From: Amycolatopsis benzoatilytica AK 16/65
Lineage (GTDB): Bacteria > Actinomycetota > Actinomycetes > Mycobacteriales > Pseudonocardiaceae
Reading direction: 5' to 3'
Length of the DNA stretch: 64,000 nucleotides
Assembly (NCBI RefSeq): GCF_000383915.1
Contig: NZ_KB912942.1
Coordinates: forward strand, 2,647,194 to 2,711,193
Positions within the stretch are counted from its first letter, which is position 1. Each line of letters opens with the position of its first letter. Position numbers and translations under genes: made by a program. The notes under the pieces are model-generated. The model did no database searches, was not told the origin of the DNA, and worked only from the letters and a program-made list of their open reading frames with translations. Positions 1 through 8,850 of this stretch are shown one piece after another.

Positions 1-226
1 CATCGCCGACGGCGTGCACCCAGCCCGCGTTCTCGTGGCCGATCGTGTAAGGCAGCGCGACGCCGGTTTTCTCCGCCCACTGGCCTTCGAGGATGTGCAG
101 GTCGGTCCGGCAGACGCCGGCCGCCCCGACTTTCACGACCACGTCGAGCGGACCGGCGACTTTCGGTTCCTCGACGTCGCGCAGTTCGAGATTCCGGTGG
201 TATCCGGTGACCTGGACGGCTTTCAC
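1..226 (-). CDS. Zinc-dependent alcohol dehydrogenase (MDR family), N-terminal part
   Basis: The gene runs off the left edge; only the first 75 codons are present. The translation shows the GroES-like start of a medium-chain dehydrogenase: a catalytic-zinc Cys in GVCRTDLH and the conserved GHENAGWV segment. The family oxidises alcohols to ketones or aldehydes with NAD(P). The GTG start overlaps the stop of the DUF59 gene by four bases (GTGA), so the two are translationally coupled. In propane monooxygenase operons of Gordonia and Rhodococcus such an enzyme oxidises 2-propanol or 1-propanol made by the monooxygenase; that role is inferred here from position. Confidence 0.85.
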   Translation of the reverse strand, partial: MKAVQVTGYHRNLELRDVEEPKVAGPLDVVVKVGAAGVCRTDLHILEGQWAEKTGVALPYTIGHENAGWVHAVGD

Positions 227-954
227 GATCGGCTCCTCGAATTGACGACGACCGGCGCGGCCCCCTCGGGATCCGCGTACCGGGTGGCGAGCAGGCCACG
301 GCAGAAATGCGCGTTGCCTTCGATGGAAATGCGGGTCGCGGCCGCCAAGCGCAGCCACAAAGCGGTGTCCTGCTTCCTGATCGGAGCGCCGGTGTGGTCG
401 ACGGCCACCCGTGCGTGCGAGTCCGTCGGCAGCCCGATCGCTTCCCGCCGACGCAGCAGGGCGATCTTCAACCGGTCCTCCGGCAGGTCGAACAGCTCCA
501 GCAGCGGCAGCTCTTCAAGCGTCCACGCGCCGCCGGCCAGCACCGCCCGACAGCAGCGTTCGACCGCGGCCAGATGCGCTTTCCGCTGGAACGTCCGGCG
601 GAGTTCGTCCAGGCTTTGCTCCGCTTCGACCCCGAACGTGCCGACATACCCGGCACCTGCCGCCACTCCGCTGTTGATCTTCGCGGAGTCGTGGTGGTCG
701 TCCAGCAGCACCCGGACCCGGCGCGCGTCCGGAAGCGCGGCCAGCGCGTCGTAGGCGTCCGAGACCATCAGGTACGCGAAATTCGGCGCACAGAACGACG
801 TCGGCAGCCGCAGGTGCACCTCGATGCCCTCGTCGTCGATCGTCACCGAGCGGACGAAGCCGAGTTCGGTCACCGGCTGGTCCAGCTCGGGATCGAACAC
901 GGTCGCCAGCGCCGACAGAACGGCGTGGTCCAGGGACAGGGCCGCGGTGGTCAT
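223..954 (-). CDS. DUF59/MIP18-type iron-sulfur assembly protein of the monooxygenase operon
   Basis: A 243-residue protein. The first ~100 residues are a DUF59 (MIP18, SufT-like) domain: an acidic PELDQPVTELGFV start and the conserved Cys in TSFCAPN. The C-terminal ~140 residues form an extra domain that I do not recognise. DUF59 proteins help load iron-sulfur or other metal clusters, and homologues sit in actinobacterial propane/acetone monooxygenase operons, where a role in maturing the diiron or 2Fe-2S components is plausible but inferred. The ATG overlaps the amidohydrolase stop by four bases (ATGA), and the stop overlaps the ADH start, so it is mid-operon. Confidence 0.8.
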   Translation of the reverse strand: MTTAALSLDHAVLSALATVFDPELDQPVTELGFVRSVTIDDEGIEVHLRLPTSFCAPNFAYLMVSDAYDALAALPDARRVRVLLDDHHDSAKINSGVAAGAGYVGTFGVEAEQSLDELRRTFQRKAHLAAVERCCRAVLAGGAWTLEELPLLELFDLPEDRLKIALLRRREAIGLPTDSHARVAVDHTGAPIRKQDTALWLRLAAATRISIEGNAHFCRGLLATRYADPEGAAPVVVNSRSRS

Positions 955-1958
955 TGGGCACCAGCGGCGGTCTCCGCGGGCAGTCGCAGCTGCTGCGGCA
1001 CGTCCAGGTCGTACAGCGCGGCGGCGTTCAGCCCGAGGATTTTCTTCTTCTGCGCCACCGTGATCTGCGGGTACTCCGGCAGGTCCGCGGGCATTTGGAA
1101 GTCCACGAACTTCTCCACCAGCCACTGCGGCGTCCACAGCGCGTAGTCGCTGCCGAAGAGGATCTTGTCCTCGCCCAGCCAGTACAGCAGTTCGCCGATG
1201 ATCTGCGCGAAGTAGCGCGGGCGGGCGTGGATGAACGGCATCGCCACCGCCAGGCCGCCGTACACATTGGACTCCTGGGTGGCGATCCAGCAGAAGTCCT
1301 CCAACCGCGGCAGGCCGACGTGCTCGACGATGAAGTTCAGGTCGAGGTAGTCGGTCGCGACGTGGTCGATGTCGGCGACGTCGAACGCGTCGCGGTCCAG
1401 CGGCCGGATCGTCGGTCCCTTGTGGACGTGGATGTTCTTGATGCCCAGCTTCAGGCATTCCTCGAGATAGCGACGGGACCACGGGTCGTCCAGCCGGTAG
1501 CCGCGGGAGTCGCCGTGCCACTCGGCGGTGTAGAGCTTCACGCCCTTGAGCTGCATCCGCTCGGCGTCGCTGCGCAGCTGATCAAGGCCGGCCTCGCCGT
1601 CGCGCGGGTCGTAGGCGTGGTTGTAGGTCAGCTTGCCCGGGTGCTGCTGGGCGAGGCCGAACGCTTCCTCGGTCTGTCCGAAGCAGTTGTGGTAGAAGTC
1701 CCGCAGCAGCGTGGCCTGGAAGACCGCGTGGTCGACGTGGCCGTCGCCGAACACGTCCTTCATGAAGCGCTCCGGGCCGTAGTAGCTGTAGGTGTCGTAG
1801 TCCCAGACCACCTCCTCCGGGCTGAGGTTGCGGTGGTAGTCGTAGAAGCAGTCGATGAACTGCTTCCCGTGGATGTTCTTGATGTTCGACTCCCGCGCGT
1901 CCCAGATGTGGACATGCCCGTCGACGACGTAGTACTGCTCGCCATCCTTCTCATACAT
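951..1958 (-). CDS. Amidohydrolase-2 family protein of the prm operon
   Basis: A 335-residue TIM-barrel metal-dependent hydrolase. The N-terminal HxH metal motif is in DGHVHIWD (about residues 14-21), a central HVHKG strand follows, and the late Asp lies in LFGSDYALW. The relatives are amidohydrolase_2 decarboxylases/hydrolases. A homologue follows the coupling-protein gene in the prm and mim operons of Rhodococcus and Mycobacterium; its substrate is not established. It begins about 90 nt after the coupling-protein gene and is coupled to the DUF59 gene by ATGA. A downstream role in alcohol or ketone metabolism, or an accessory role for the oxygenase, is inference. Confidence 0.82.
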   Translation of the reverse strand: MYEKDGEQYYVVDGHVHIWDARESNIKNIHGKQFIDCFYDYHRNLSPEEVVWDYDTYSYYGPERFMKDVFGDGHVDHAVFQATLLRDFYHNCFGQTEEAFGLAQQHPGKLTYNHAYDPRDGEAGLDQLRSDAERMQLKGVKLYTAEWHGDSRGYRLDDPWSRRYLEECLKLGIKNIHVHKGPTIRPLDRDAFDVADIDHVATDYLDLNFIVEHVGLPRLEDFCWIATQESNVYGGLAVAMPFIHARPRYFAQIIGELLYWLGEDKILFGSDYALWTPQWLVEKFVDFQMPADLPEYPQITVAQKKKILGLNAAALYDLDVPQQLRLPAETAAGAQ

Positions 1959-2045
1959 CGGAGATCCTCGCCCTTCGTTGGTGCGGTGCGGTGGAAACGC
2001 GGCGGCGGACGGCTCGGTCCGCCGCCGCGCGGTTCAGGTCCGGCC

Positions 2046-2393
2046 TCAGCCCTGCGCCAGCAGGTCGAAACCGATGTATTCGGCGGCGTCTTCGGGGTTG
2101 GCGAAGAGCAGGGTGCGGTCGTCGAGGTGCACCATCCGGCCGTAGTGGGTGGAGCTGATCTCCTCGAAGATCGACCCGTCGAACTCCTGGCCGAGTGCCT
2201 CGGTCAGCTCGGCGTAGTCGAATTCGAGCAGCCGGGTGCCGTCGACCCGGATCATCGACGGGTACTCGACGAGTTCGACGCCCTTCTTCGACCCCATGAC
2301 GTCGGCCACGACCCGGCCGATCGGGGTGTTCATCAGGGTGACGCCGCACATGTTCGAGATTTCGGTTTGCGCACCGAACTGCATGTCGCTCAC
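2046..2393 (-). CDS. prmD: Propane monooxygenase coupling protein
   Basis: A small (115-residue) regulatory/coupling protein of the MmoB/DmpM family. It carries the family's [20 protein letters not shown] block and a YPSMIRVDG strand, and has no cofactor motif. Such proteins bind the hydroxylase and tune oxygen activation and electron flow. I chose the GTG at 2393, which overlaps the beta-subunit stop by four bases and has AAGGAG eight bases upstream. An in-frame ATG at 2384 gives a 112-residue protein and is a credible alternative. It is the fourth gene in the alpha-reductase-beta-coupling order typical of prmABCD and mimABCD. Confidence 0.9.
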   Translation of the reverse strand: MSDMQFGAQTEISNMCGVTLMNTPIGRVVADVMGSKKGVELVEYPSMIRVDGTRLLEFDYAELTEALGQEFDGSIFEEISSTHYGRMVHLDDRTLLFANPEDAAEYIGFDLLAQG

Positions 2394-3493
2394 TTCTCCA
2401 GCTCCTTCGGAACGTCGAGCCCGATCTCCTCGAGGAGCTGGGCGAACTTCTCCTTGCTCGCGGCGAGCGAGTCGGCGAACGTGCGCGCCTTCTCCGCCGG
2501 CTGCGACCAGATCGGCTGCAGCGCCTCGGCCGCGGTGAGGCACTTGGGCACCCAGGTCGACAGCCACTCGCCGAACAGCTCCTTGTTGGCGGCGCCGTGT
2601 TCGTCGTCGCGGGTGAGCAGCTGGAACAGCGACCGGGTGTAGGCGAGGTCGCGGCTGTAGTCGTACTCGCCGGTGCCGACCAGCGTCGGCGTCACGTAGT
2701 CGCCGTTCGCGGCCGAGATCTGCATGACCAGCTCAGACCGGAACAGCTGGCCGACCAGCTGCTCGAACACGACGTTGGTGGCGAAGAGCAGTTCCGCCCA
2801 GTCGCCGACCGCGGTCAGCTCCTCGACCACGCGGCGGGTGGGCTGCCATTCCTCCGCCGACTGCCAGACCTCCCGGTGCGCGCCGCCGTCGAAGCTCTCC
2901 AGCGAGTCGGACAGGTCGAGGTTGAACAGCGCGAGGTCCTGCGCGAAGCGCATCTTGTGCGCCGCTGTGACCGCCACCGCGGTATTGATCATGTTGGTCG
3001 GGCCGGAGCGCTGGATCGAGGTGAACACGTGCAGCGCCATGCCGTTCTCGGCGTGCATCCACGCGCCGAGGTTGCGCGCGATGAAGGTCTGCCAGGCCGG
3101 CTTCCAGTTGCCGTAGGCGTTGGCGCGCTTGGCGTTCTCCAGGCTCAGCGAGACCTGGCGCACGACCGCCGAGTTGTTGCGGTAGAGCGTCTGCTCCCAC
3201 TCCTCGTTGGGGTCGAGGAACGCGTGCCAGTTCGAGGACTTCGCCCGCGTCCACTCGTGCGGGTAACCGCCCGGGCCGTCGCCGAAGCCGTAGATCCAGC
3301 CTTGGCTCAGGTGCCGGTCCGGGTCCGGCTGCACGTCGACGGTGACGTCCTCGTACACCGTCGCGCGGAGCTTGGCGGGCTTGAAGTAGTTGTACGTACG
3401 GCTCTTCGAGCTGGGGAATTCCAGCGCCCCGGCCTCGGAGTCGGTGAACTCCACCTTCGGGAAGCTCCGGGTCGCTGTTGGATTGCTCGCCAT
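2390..3493 (-). CDS. prmC: Propane/acetone monooxygenase hydroxylase beta subunit
   Basis: A 367-residue hydroxylase small subunit of a soluble diiron monooxygenase. It has the helical ferritin-like fold, but the diiron ligand set of the alpha subunit is absent, as expected for beta chains. Recognisable family blocks are [18 protein letters not shown] near residue 70 and the [16 protein letters not shown] region near residue 150. Together with PrmA it forms the heterodimeric (alpha-beta)2 hydroxylase core. An AGGAG lies nine bases before the ATG. It follows the reductase gene closely (about 18 nt) and overlaps prmD. Length is normal for the family. Confidence 0.92.
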   Translation of the reverse strand: MASNPTATRSFPKVEFTDSEAGALEFPSSKSRTYNYFKPAKLRATVYEDVTVDVQPDPDRHLSQGWIYGFGDGPGGYPHEWTRAKSSNWHAFLDPNEEWEQTLYRNNSAVVRQVSLSLENAKRANAYGNWKPAWQTFIARNLGAWMHAENGMALHVFTSIQRSGPTNMINTAVAVTAAHKMRFAQDLALFNLDLSDSLESFDGGAHREVWQSAEEWQPTRRVVEELTAVGDWAELLFATNVVFEQLVGQLFRSELVMQISAANGDYVTPTLVGTGEYDYSRDLAYTRSLFQLLTRDDEHGAANKELFGEWLSTWVPKCLTAAEALQPIWSQPAEKARTFADSLAASKEKFAQLLEEIGLDVPKELEK

Positions 3494-3511
3494 GCGATTT
3501 CTCCTTGTTCT

Positions 3512-4555
3512 CTACTCGTCTCGAACCGACGTGGTGAACTTGTCGAAGAACACCTGATCGTCCGGAACTCCTTGCCGTGCCGCGAGTTCCAGCGCGGCGT
3601 CGACCATCGGCGGCGGCCCGCAGAGGTACACCTCGGTGCGGTGCAGCTCGGGCTCGCGTGCTTCGACCACGGTGGTGACCATTCCGGAATCCGCGGTGAC
3701 GCCGAGATCGTCGGCGCCCTCCACCGACTCGGAAAGGGCCACCACGAACTCGAAATCGTTCAGCCGGTCGCCCAGGGCCTTGATCTCGTCCAGGTAGAAC
3801 AGATCCGCCACGGTGCGCGCGCCGTAGTAGAACCGGATCCGCCGCGGGTCTTCCGTTTCGCTCAAGTGCCGCAGCAGGCTGAGCACGGGAGCCATGCCCG
3901 CGCCGCCCGCCATCAGCACCAACGGCAGTACGTGCCCGTTCTTGAGCGTGAAGTTGCCGTACGGCCCGGTCAACCGGATCGTGTCGCCGACGGAGATTCC
4001 GTCGTCGAGCAACGCCGAGAACTTGCCGCCCGGGTACTTCTTGATCACGAATTCGACGTGGTCAGCGCCCGGAATCGTGGCCATCGAGAACGACCGGTGT
4101 TCGTCGGTCCCGGGGATGGTCACGTCGGCGTACTGCCCGGCCTTGTACTCGTAGGCCGGCGGGTCCACCGGGCGAAGCTTCAGGCCGACGATGTCGTGCG
4201 TGTGCTCGACGAGCCCGACCACCTCGGTCGTGACCTCCTGCAGCGGAGCGGAGTTGAGCAGCTCTTCCTCGTCGAAGTTGAGCAGCTCGATGGTGCAGTC
4301 GCTGAACGCGTGTGCCCGGCACAGCAGCACGTAGCCTTCCTCGACCTCCGCGTCGTTGCACGCGAACGTGGAGTACCGCTCCATTTGCAGGTCGCCTTCG
4401 AGCACATAGGACTTGCACGCCGAGCACTGCCCCTCGCGGCAGCCGTGCATGAGGTGGATGCCCTGGCGGAAGGCGGCGTCCAGGACGTTCTCCTCCTCGC
4501 CGACCTCCATCTCGATGTCGACCGGTTCGAAAGAAATGCGATGCTTGTCGGCCAT
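3512..4555 (-). CDS. prmB: Propane monooxygenase NADH-dependent reductase
   Basis: A 347-residue electron-transfer component. Residues ~1-95 are a plant-type [2Fe-2S] ferredoxin with CREGQCSAC plus a later Cys in YVLLCRAH. Residues ~105-200 are the FAD domain (RSFSMAT for flavin binding), and residues ~215-347 are the NAD domain, with LMAGGAGMAPVLSLL and the C-terminal YLCGPPPMVDA. It passes electrons from NADH to the diiron hydroxylase. It lies between alpha and beta, the order used in propane/acetone-type (group 5) monooxygenases rather than in sMMO. The stop-to-start gap to prmC is 18 nt. Confidence 0.93.
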   Translation of the reverse strand: MADKHRISFEPVDIEMEVGEEENVLDAAFRQGIHLMHGCREGQCSACKSYVLEGDLQMERYSTFACNDAEVEEGYVLLCRAHAFSDCTIELLNFDEEELLNSAPLQEVTTEVVGLVEHTHDIVGLKLRPVDPPAYEYKAGQYADVTIPGTDEHRSFSMATIPGADHVEFVIKKYPGGKFSALLDDGISVGDTIRLTGPYGNFTLKNGHVLPLVLMAGGAGMAPVLSLLRHLSETEDPRRIRFYYGARTVADLFYLDEIKALGDRLNDFEFVVALSESVEGADDLGVTADSGMVTTVVEAREPELHRTEVYLCGPPPMVDAALELAARQGVPDDQVFFDKFTTSVRDE

Positions 4556-4633
4556 TGGCCTCTCGATTCTCGAGCTCGAGGGGCACGGCCGGCGGGCGTT
4601 CGGCGCCCGCCGGCCGCAGGATCCCCGGGTCCG

Positions 4634-6271
4634 TCAGGCAGCCGTGACGTTCGGGTTGGCGCGGTAAGCCGCGGCCCACGCTTCGCGTTCGGCGTCGGTC
4701 ATCTCGTTCAGCGTGACGTTCGGGCTGCCGAACTGGATGCCCTTCAGATCGGCCAGCGTCCAGAGCTTCTTGGGGTCGTCGAGGTCCAGGTGCGGCTGCG
4801 GGATCAGCGTCTTCCCGTCGTCGCGCACGTAGCCCAGGTCCTTGACGATGTCGGCGAGGTCGCGGCCGTGGTGCAGGGTCTCCCACTCGCGCTGCCCGGT
4901 GAGCCGGCCCATGTTCGGCGTCGGCCGGCCCTCGTACTCGGGCCGGAACGCGACCTTGTCGGTCCAGGCGCAGGTCTCCGAGCAGTAGGTGCGCCACTGG
5001 TTGTCGACCTTGTCGACCACCATGTCCTCGCGGATGAGCGCGGGGACCATGCAGGTCCAGCAGCGGTGCGGGTACTCGTAGCCGACGTCCTCGAACGCGA
5101 TCGGCTTGTTCCGGCCCGGGTAGCGCAGCCGGTTGTAGGCCTCCCACCACTTGCCGAACTGGTCGTACCAGCCCGGGTACTTGTCCTCGAACCACTCGAA
5201 GTCGGCATCGGTCATGCCGTCGATGCGCCAGTAGTTCACCGGCCAGCCGGTCGCGAAGAACTGCGCGACGCGGTGCACGTAGTGCTTGTTGGTGATCCGG
5301 TTCCACGCTTCCTCGACGAGGTCGTGCGGGATCACCAGGCCGTACTTCTCCAGCGGCAGCAAGTAGCTGCGGTAGTAGTCGTCGTAGATCCAGCGCCGCC
5401 ACATCTCGGCATAGGATTCGCGGTTCTTGCGGCGGTCCTTGGTGCCGTACTCGATGAACGTGCCGATCGCGGCGTCGACCACGCAGTGGTTGTTCCACCA
5501 CGCGTAGCGCAGGTCGCGCTCCAGCAGCGGCCGGTTGCGCTCGTCGGCCAGCGCCATCAGCAGGATCGAGTAGCCGTTGCTGATGTGCCGCGACTCGTCC
5601 GACTGCACCGAGTGGAACACCGTCGGAAGCAGGTAGTCGCCGTTGGCCGCCGCCTCGTCCGGCATCGCGACGAACAGGGTGTTGGTGAACGCGGTTTCGG
5701 CGACCACGGTCAGGTAGATGTTCGCCGCGGTGATCGCGTCGCCGGTGATGAAGCCTTCACCGAACTGGCGGCCGATGGTGCCCGCGTAGTTGTTCGCGAA
5801 CGCCTTCTCGGTGATGTCGAATCCGGCCGGGTCGATGTAGTTGTTCATGTAGAGCTTTTTGAGGTTCATCTGGATCGTCGAGTGCCGGACCTCGTCGATC
5901 ATCTGAACCGCGAGCCCGTTGTGGATCTCCGGGTTCGGCACCGCGTCGATCGCCATCGGCATCGCCCGGGCCGCGGAGATCTCCGGGAACGGGATGATCG
6001 AGAGGAACAGCTTCTGCCATTCCAGCCAGCGCTGCTGCACCTGCCGGAACATGTTCCCGCGGATCGCGCCGTCCATCGCGCCGAAGACGCGGTTGTCCTT
6101 TTCCTCCTCCATCGGGAAGTAGGACCGCATGATCTGCTTCAGCGGGTCCTTCTTCGGCGCCTTCTCGAACGTGTAGTCGGTGCCGAACCGGGTCGCCGGC
6201 GTGGCGAACGTCGGTTCCCACGACAGTTCGGTGATCTTGTTGTGCGCCTTGGTAAGGCTCTGCCTGCTCAC
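4634..6271 (-). CDS. prmA: Propane/acetone monooxygenase hydroxylase alpha subunit
   Basis: A 545-residue catalytic subunit. Two EXXH diiron motifs are visible: EVRH at residues 127-130 and ESRH at 226-229. The intervening helices and the C-terminal CWTCMV...[11 protein letters not shown]ys-rich stretch are typical of alpha subunits of propane (PrmA) and acetone/phenol (MimA) monooxygenases. The enzyme would insert O2-derived oxygen into propane, acetone or phenol-like substrates; which one cannot be read from sequence. The GTG start at 6271 is supported by AGGAGG five bases upstream. It is the first gene of the structural operon, separated from the regulator unit by a strong terminator. Confidence 0.93.
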   Translation of the reverse strand: MSRQSLTKAHNKITELSWEPTFATPATRFGTDYTFEKAPKKDPLKQIMRSYFPMEEEKDNRVFGAMDGAIRGNMFRQVQQRWLEWQKLFLSIIPFPEISAARAMPMAIDAVPNPEIHNGLAVQMIDEVRHSTIQMNLKKLYMNNYIDPAGFDITEKAFANNYAGTIGRQFGEGFITGDAITAANIYLTVVAETAFTNTLFVAMPDEAAANGDYLLPTVFHSVQSDESRHISNGYSILLMALADERNRPLLERDLRYAWWNNHCVVDAAIGTFIEYGTKDRRKNRESYAEMWRRWIYDDYYRSYLLPLEKYGLVIPHDLVEEAWNRITNKHYVHRVAQFFATGWPVNYWRIDGMTDADFEWFEDKYPGWYDQFGKWWEAYNRLRYPGRNKPIAFEDVGYEYPHRCWTCMVPALIREDMVVDKVDNQWRTYCSETCAWTDKVAFRPEYEGRPTPNMGRLTGQREWETLHHGRDLADIVKDLGYVRDDGKTLIPQPHLDLDDPKKLWTLADLKGIQFGSPNVTLNEMTDAEREAWAAAYRANPNVTAA

Positions 6272-6351
6272 TGGGGCCTCCTGGAACCGGCGGCATCTCC
6301 GCCGCTGTCCGTCTGACCGGCAAAGTGTGTCCCCGGCGGCGACTGTGTTCT

Positions 6352-6366
6352 ATCTCATTCTGAGAT
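6352..6366. promoter_or_regulatory. Palindromic operator before prmA
   Basis: A perfect inverted repeat, ATCTCA-TTC-TGAGAT, lies about 80-95 bases upstream of the prmA start and just downstream of the terminator of the preceding unit. The core TCTCA-N3-TGAGA recurs at 8662-8678 before the activator gene. A binding site for the activator's Fis-type HTH is the simplest reading; this is inferred from the shared motif and its placement. Confidence 0.6.
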
Positions 6367-6382
6367 GGGGTCCCCAGGCACG

Positions 6383-6416
6383 AAAAAACCCGCTCTTGCC
6401 GAAGGCAAGAGCGGGT
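6383..6416 (-). terminator. Intrinsic terminator of the activator/ABM unit
   Basis: On the minus strand, 13-bp perfect arms (ACCCGCTCTTGCC and its complement) close a 3-nt loop and are followed directly by a run of six T. It ends transcription of the ABM gene just upstream of the prmA control region, so prmA needs its own promoter in 6272-6380. Confidence 0.93.
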
Positions 6417-6433
6417 CGCCAAACAGCCCCGGG

Positions 6434-6760
6434 TCAGCCGGTGACCGCCATTTCGCCGAGTTCGGACCAGTCGCCCTGATCCACCTCCGCATGCACGATG
6501 CGCGGCGTTTCGGCCAGATATCCGGGAAGAACCTCCTGCGCTTTCCGGAAATGCGCGGACTGGACGTGCGCGGCCCCGGCTTCCGGATCAGCGAACGCTT
6601 CGACCAGTACGTATTCCGCCGGATCGGCGAGGCTGCGCGACCAGTCGAACCACTTGCACCCCGGCTCGGCGCGAGTCGACTCGGTGAACTCGCGCGCGAT
6701 GGCCGGCCATTGACCGGCGTGCTCTGGTTTGACCCGGAACTTGGCGGTGATGAAGATCAT
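6434..6760 (-). CDS. ABM-domain (antibiotic biosynthesis/quinol monooxygenase-like) protein
   Basis: A 108-residue dimeric ferredoxin-like-fold protein of the ABM family, starting MIFITAKFRVKPEH, with the typical PGCKWFDW and HVQSAHF segments. Relatives include small cofactor-free quinol monooxygenases such as YgiN and various stress proteins. It lies 43 bases after the activator gene and before the terminator, so the two are probably co-transcribed. An AAAGGA precedes the ATG. A role in handling quinols formed by phenol hydroxylation is conceivable, because mim-type enzymes make hydroquinone, but this is speculation. Confidence 0.8.
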   Translation of the reverse strand: MIFITAKFRVKPEHAGQWPAIAREFTESTRAEPGCKWFDWSRSLADPAEYVLVEAFADPEAGAAHVQSAHFRKAQEVLPGYLAETPRIVHAEVDQGDWSELGEMAVTG

Positions 6761-6803
6761 CTTCTTTTCCTTTTTCTGCGAACGGACGTCCGGAATCCCG
6801 GAA

Positions 6804-8579
6804 TCAGCACGCTTCGTCGACGATTCCGAAGGCGCGGATTTTGCGGTAGATAGTGGCCCGCGACATGCCGAGATCGCTCGCCGCGCGTTCTTTGCTGCCG
6901 CGATTCGCGGCCAGACTGCGGACGATCGCGTCGCGTTCGATGGTCTCGAGCTTGGTGAGCCGGCGCCGGGTGAACGTGCGGCATTCGGCGGGCAGGTCCG
7001 CGACGTCCAGCACGCCGCCGTGCAGGTGGTGCGCCGCGGCGGCGAGTACCCGGTCGAGCTGGCGGACGTTGCCCGGCCAGGGCAGCCGCATCAGCTGCCG
7101 GACGCACGCGTCCGAAGCGGACAGAGTCCGGCTGCCCGCTCGACGGCCCAGCAGGTGCGGCACGAGCCGCTGCACGTCCTCGATCCGATGGCGCAGCGGC
7201 GGGACGTCGATCTTGCGGGCGAAGAACGCCATCACCGTGCCTTGGACGCCCGGACCGGCCGGCTCGCTGCCGACCGTCGCCACGACCCATGCGGGAGCGT
7301 GCTGAGCGGGGTCGTTCTGCCATGCGGTGAACAGGTCGGCCAGCGCGGGCAACGCACTGTCGTCGAGCGCGTCCAGGTGTTGCAGAAGCACGACCGGCGG
7401 GTCACTGCAGGCCGCTTCTTCAGCGAGCGCGGGCAGCCATTCCTCGTCGGCGTCCACCGAAGCGCAGTCGACAACCACTTGGCGTCGTCCGTGCCGCAGC
7501 GCGACCGCGCGGGCGATGGCCGTCTTCCCGACGCCGGGCTCCCCGCTCAGCGCGAGCCACTGCCCGCCGCCGAGGCTCGCGTCGGCGGCCGCGCTGGCCT
7601 GTCGCCACGCCGGGCTCGCCCCGGCCAGGCCGGGCAGCTGGAGCTCGGCACGGGCGGAGGCGCGCCGCGGACCGGTCTGGTTCTTGACTCGGAAGATGCC
7701 GCCAGCGAGCGTGCTGCCGTTGAATACCGGCCGGTATTCGAGGCGCGCGCTGACTCCGGACGGCAAATCGGCCAGCACTGTCGCGGGTTTGGCGGAACCG
7801 GCGAGATCCGTGGCGTGGGTGATCAGCGCCGAGCGATCGGTGACGTCGTAGCGCTCCTCGGCGTGACTGTTGACCATGACGACGTCGTGGTTCACCGCCA
7901 GGACTGCCCCCGAGCCACGCTGGCACGCGGCGAGGTACTCCCGGAAGAGGGCCAGTTCGCGCGCACCGGTGCTGGCGAGCATCGCTTCTTCGATGCGCTT
8001 CGCGGTGGTGCGGGCCAGCGTCAGCAGGAGCGGGCCGGATGCCTCGGCCCACGACGTGAGGTCGAGAACGCCCGCCAGATGGCCCCGGATCGGGTGCACG
8101 ATCGGCGCGCCGGCGCATTCGAAGCCGGTCAGTTCGCCGTTGAAGTGCTCGAAGCCGGACACCAGCACGGACTTCTGGCATTCGAGCGCGGTGCCGATGC
8201 CGTTGGTGCCCACCGACTCCTCGGCGTAGCTGTAGCCCGGGGCGAGCCGCACCTCGTCGAGTCCGGCGGTGAGCGCGTGATCGGGGCTGAACCGGTCGAC
8301 CACCAGGCCGTTCGCGTCGGTCAGCAGGATCGCGGTCGGATGGCCGGCCAGCTCTTCGGACAGATTCGCCAGCACTGGCGCCGCACTGTGCGCGAGCAGG
8401 CTCTCCTCGTCGCGATCGGACACGTAAACCGGCTCCGGCCGCTCGACGTCGACCCGGTTCTCGAGCGCCCGCTGCCAGGACGCGGTGATGACGTCGCGCA
8501 CTCCCGACATCTCGGGTGTCCGCCGGGAGAGGAACAGCTCCCGCAGGTCGCGCATGGTCTCGTTGCCTCGAGTCGCCAC
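6804..8579 (-). CDS. AcoR/MimR-like Fis-family transcriptional activator lacking the GAFTGA loop
   Basis: A 591-residue activator. Residues ~60-230 are GAF-like (the GYSYAEESVGTNGIGTAL block of AcoR proteins), a second sensory region follows, then an AAA+ remnant with Walker A GEPGVGKTA and R-finger-type PPLRHRIEDV. The C-terminus is a Fis HTH (RASDLGMSRATIYRKIRAFG-like). The GAFTGA sigma-54 contact loop and the usual Walker B (FLDEI) are missing: the segment after Walker A is shortened and reads VVLLQHLDAL. The GTG at 8579 has AAAGGAG six bases upstream; a GTG three bases earlier and an ATG at 8555 are alternatives. MimR of M. smegmatis activates the homologous operon, so control of prm is likely. 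Confidence 0.88.
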   Translation of the reverse strand: MATRGNETMRDLRELFLSRRTPEMSGVRDVITASWQRALENRVDVERPEPVYVSDRDEESLLAHSAAPVLANLSEELAGHPTAILLTDANGLVVDRFSPDHALTAGLDEVRLAPGYSYAEESVGTNGIGTALECQKSVLVSGFEHFNGELTGFECAGAPIVHPIRGHLAGVLDLTSWAEASGPLLLTLARTTAKRIEEAMLASTGARELALFREYLAACQRGSGAVLAVNHDVVMVNSHAEERYDVTDRSALITHATDLAGSAKPATVLADLPSGVSARLEYRPVFNGSTLAGGIFRVKNQTGPRRASARAELQLPGLAGASPAWRQASAAADASLGGGQWLALSGEPGVGKTAIARAVALRHGRRQVVVDCASVDADEEWLPALAEEAACSDPPVVLLQHLDALDDSALPALADLFTAWQNDPAQHAPAWVVATVGSEPAGPGVQGTVMAFFARKIDVPPLRHRIEDVQRLVPHLLGRRAGSRTLSASDACVRQLMRLPWPGNVRQLDRVLAAAAHHLHGGVLDVADLPAECRTFTRRRLTKLETIERDAIVRSLAANRGSKERAASDLGMSRATIYRKIRAFGIVDEAC

Positions 8580-8661
8580 CACCGTCTCCTTTGACGTCCA
8601 GTGCCGGGGGGTCGTGTCCACCCTACGGGCAATTATGGTGCACTCGTGGCACGCATCACTC

Positions 8662-8678
8662 TGTCTCATAGTGAGACA
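8662..8678. promoter_or_regulatory. Palindromic operator before the activator gene
   Basis: A perfect inverted repeat, TGTCTCA-TAG-TGAGACA, about 83-100 bases upstream of the activator start. It shares the core TCTCA-N3-TGAGA with the site before prmA, consistent with autoregulation by the same protein. That role is inference. Confidence 0.6.
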
Positions 8679-8760
8679 ACCGGTGGTCAGCGCCAAGGCA
8701 GCGGCGGCGGTGGGGGGCGCTGGAGAACGTCCTGATGAGGTGGCGGCATCGGTCACAGCT

Positions 8761-8815
8761 GTCTGTGAAGGACCCCTTGAGAGACTCAAATTCCCTCAAG
8801 GGGTCCTTCACAGAC
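8761..8815. repeat. Dispersed hairpin repeat, copy A
   Basis: 21-bp perfect arms (8761-8781 and 8795-8815) around a 13-nt loop; the arm contains GTGAAGGACCCCTTGAG. Related copies lie at 47647-47699 and, as a half copy, at 63036-63064. It sits about 40-90 bases past the stop of the minus-strand S15 peptidase gene, so it could serve as its transcription terminator although no T-run follows. The rest of 8580-8850 holds only the operator at 8662-8678. Confidence 0.9.
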
Positions 8816-8850
8816 GAGTCCGCCCGCCCTGCTTCGCGGCGGGCAGCGGT

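Noticed and set aside
2597..6316. Very long open frame on the plus strand opposite the prm genes
   Set aside because: It is antisense to four clear family members; its composition (Val/Arg/His-rich, no domains) is that of a high-GC shadow frame.
6319..6334. A -24/-12-like sequence (GGGGACACACTTTGCC on the minus strand) before prmA
   Set aside because: Spacing of GG and GC fits sigma-54 promoters, but several consensus bases fail, actinobacteria are not known to carry RpoN, and the activator lacks GAFTGA. Treated as chance.
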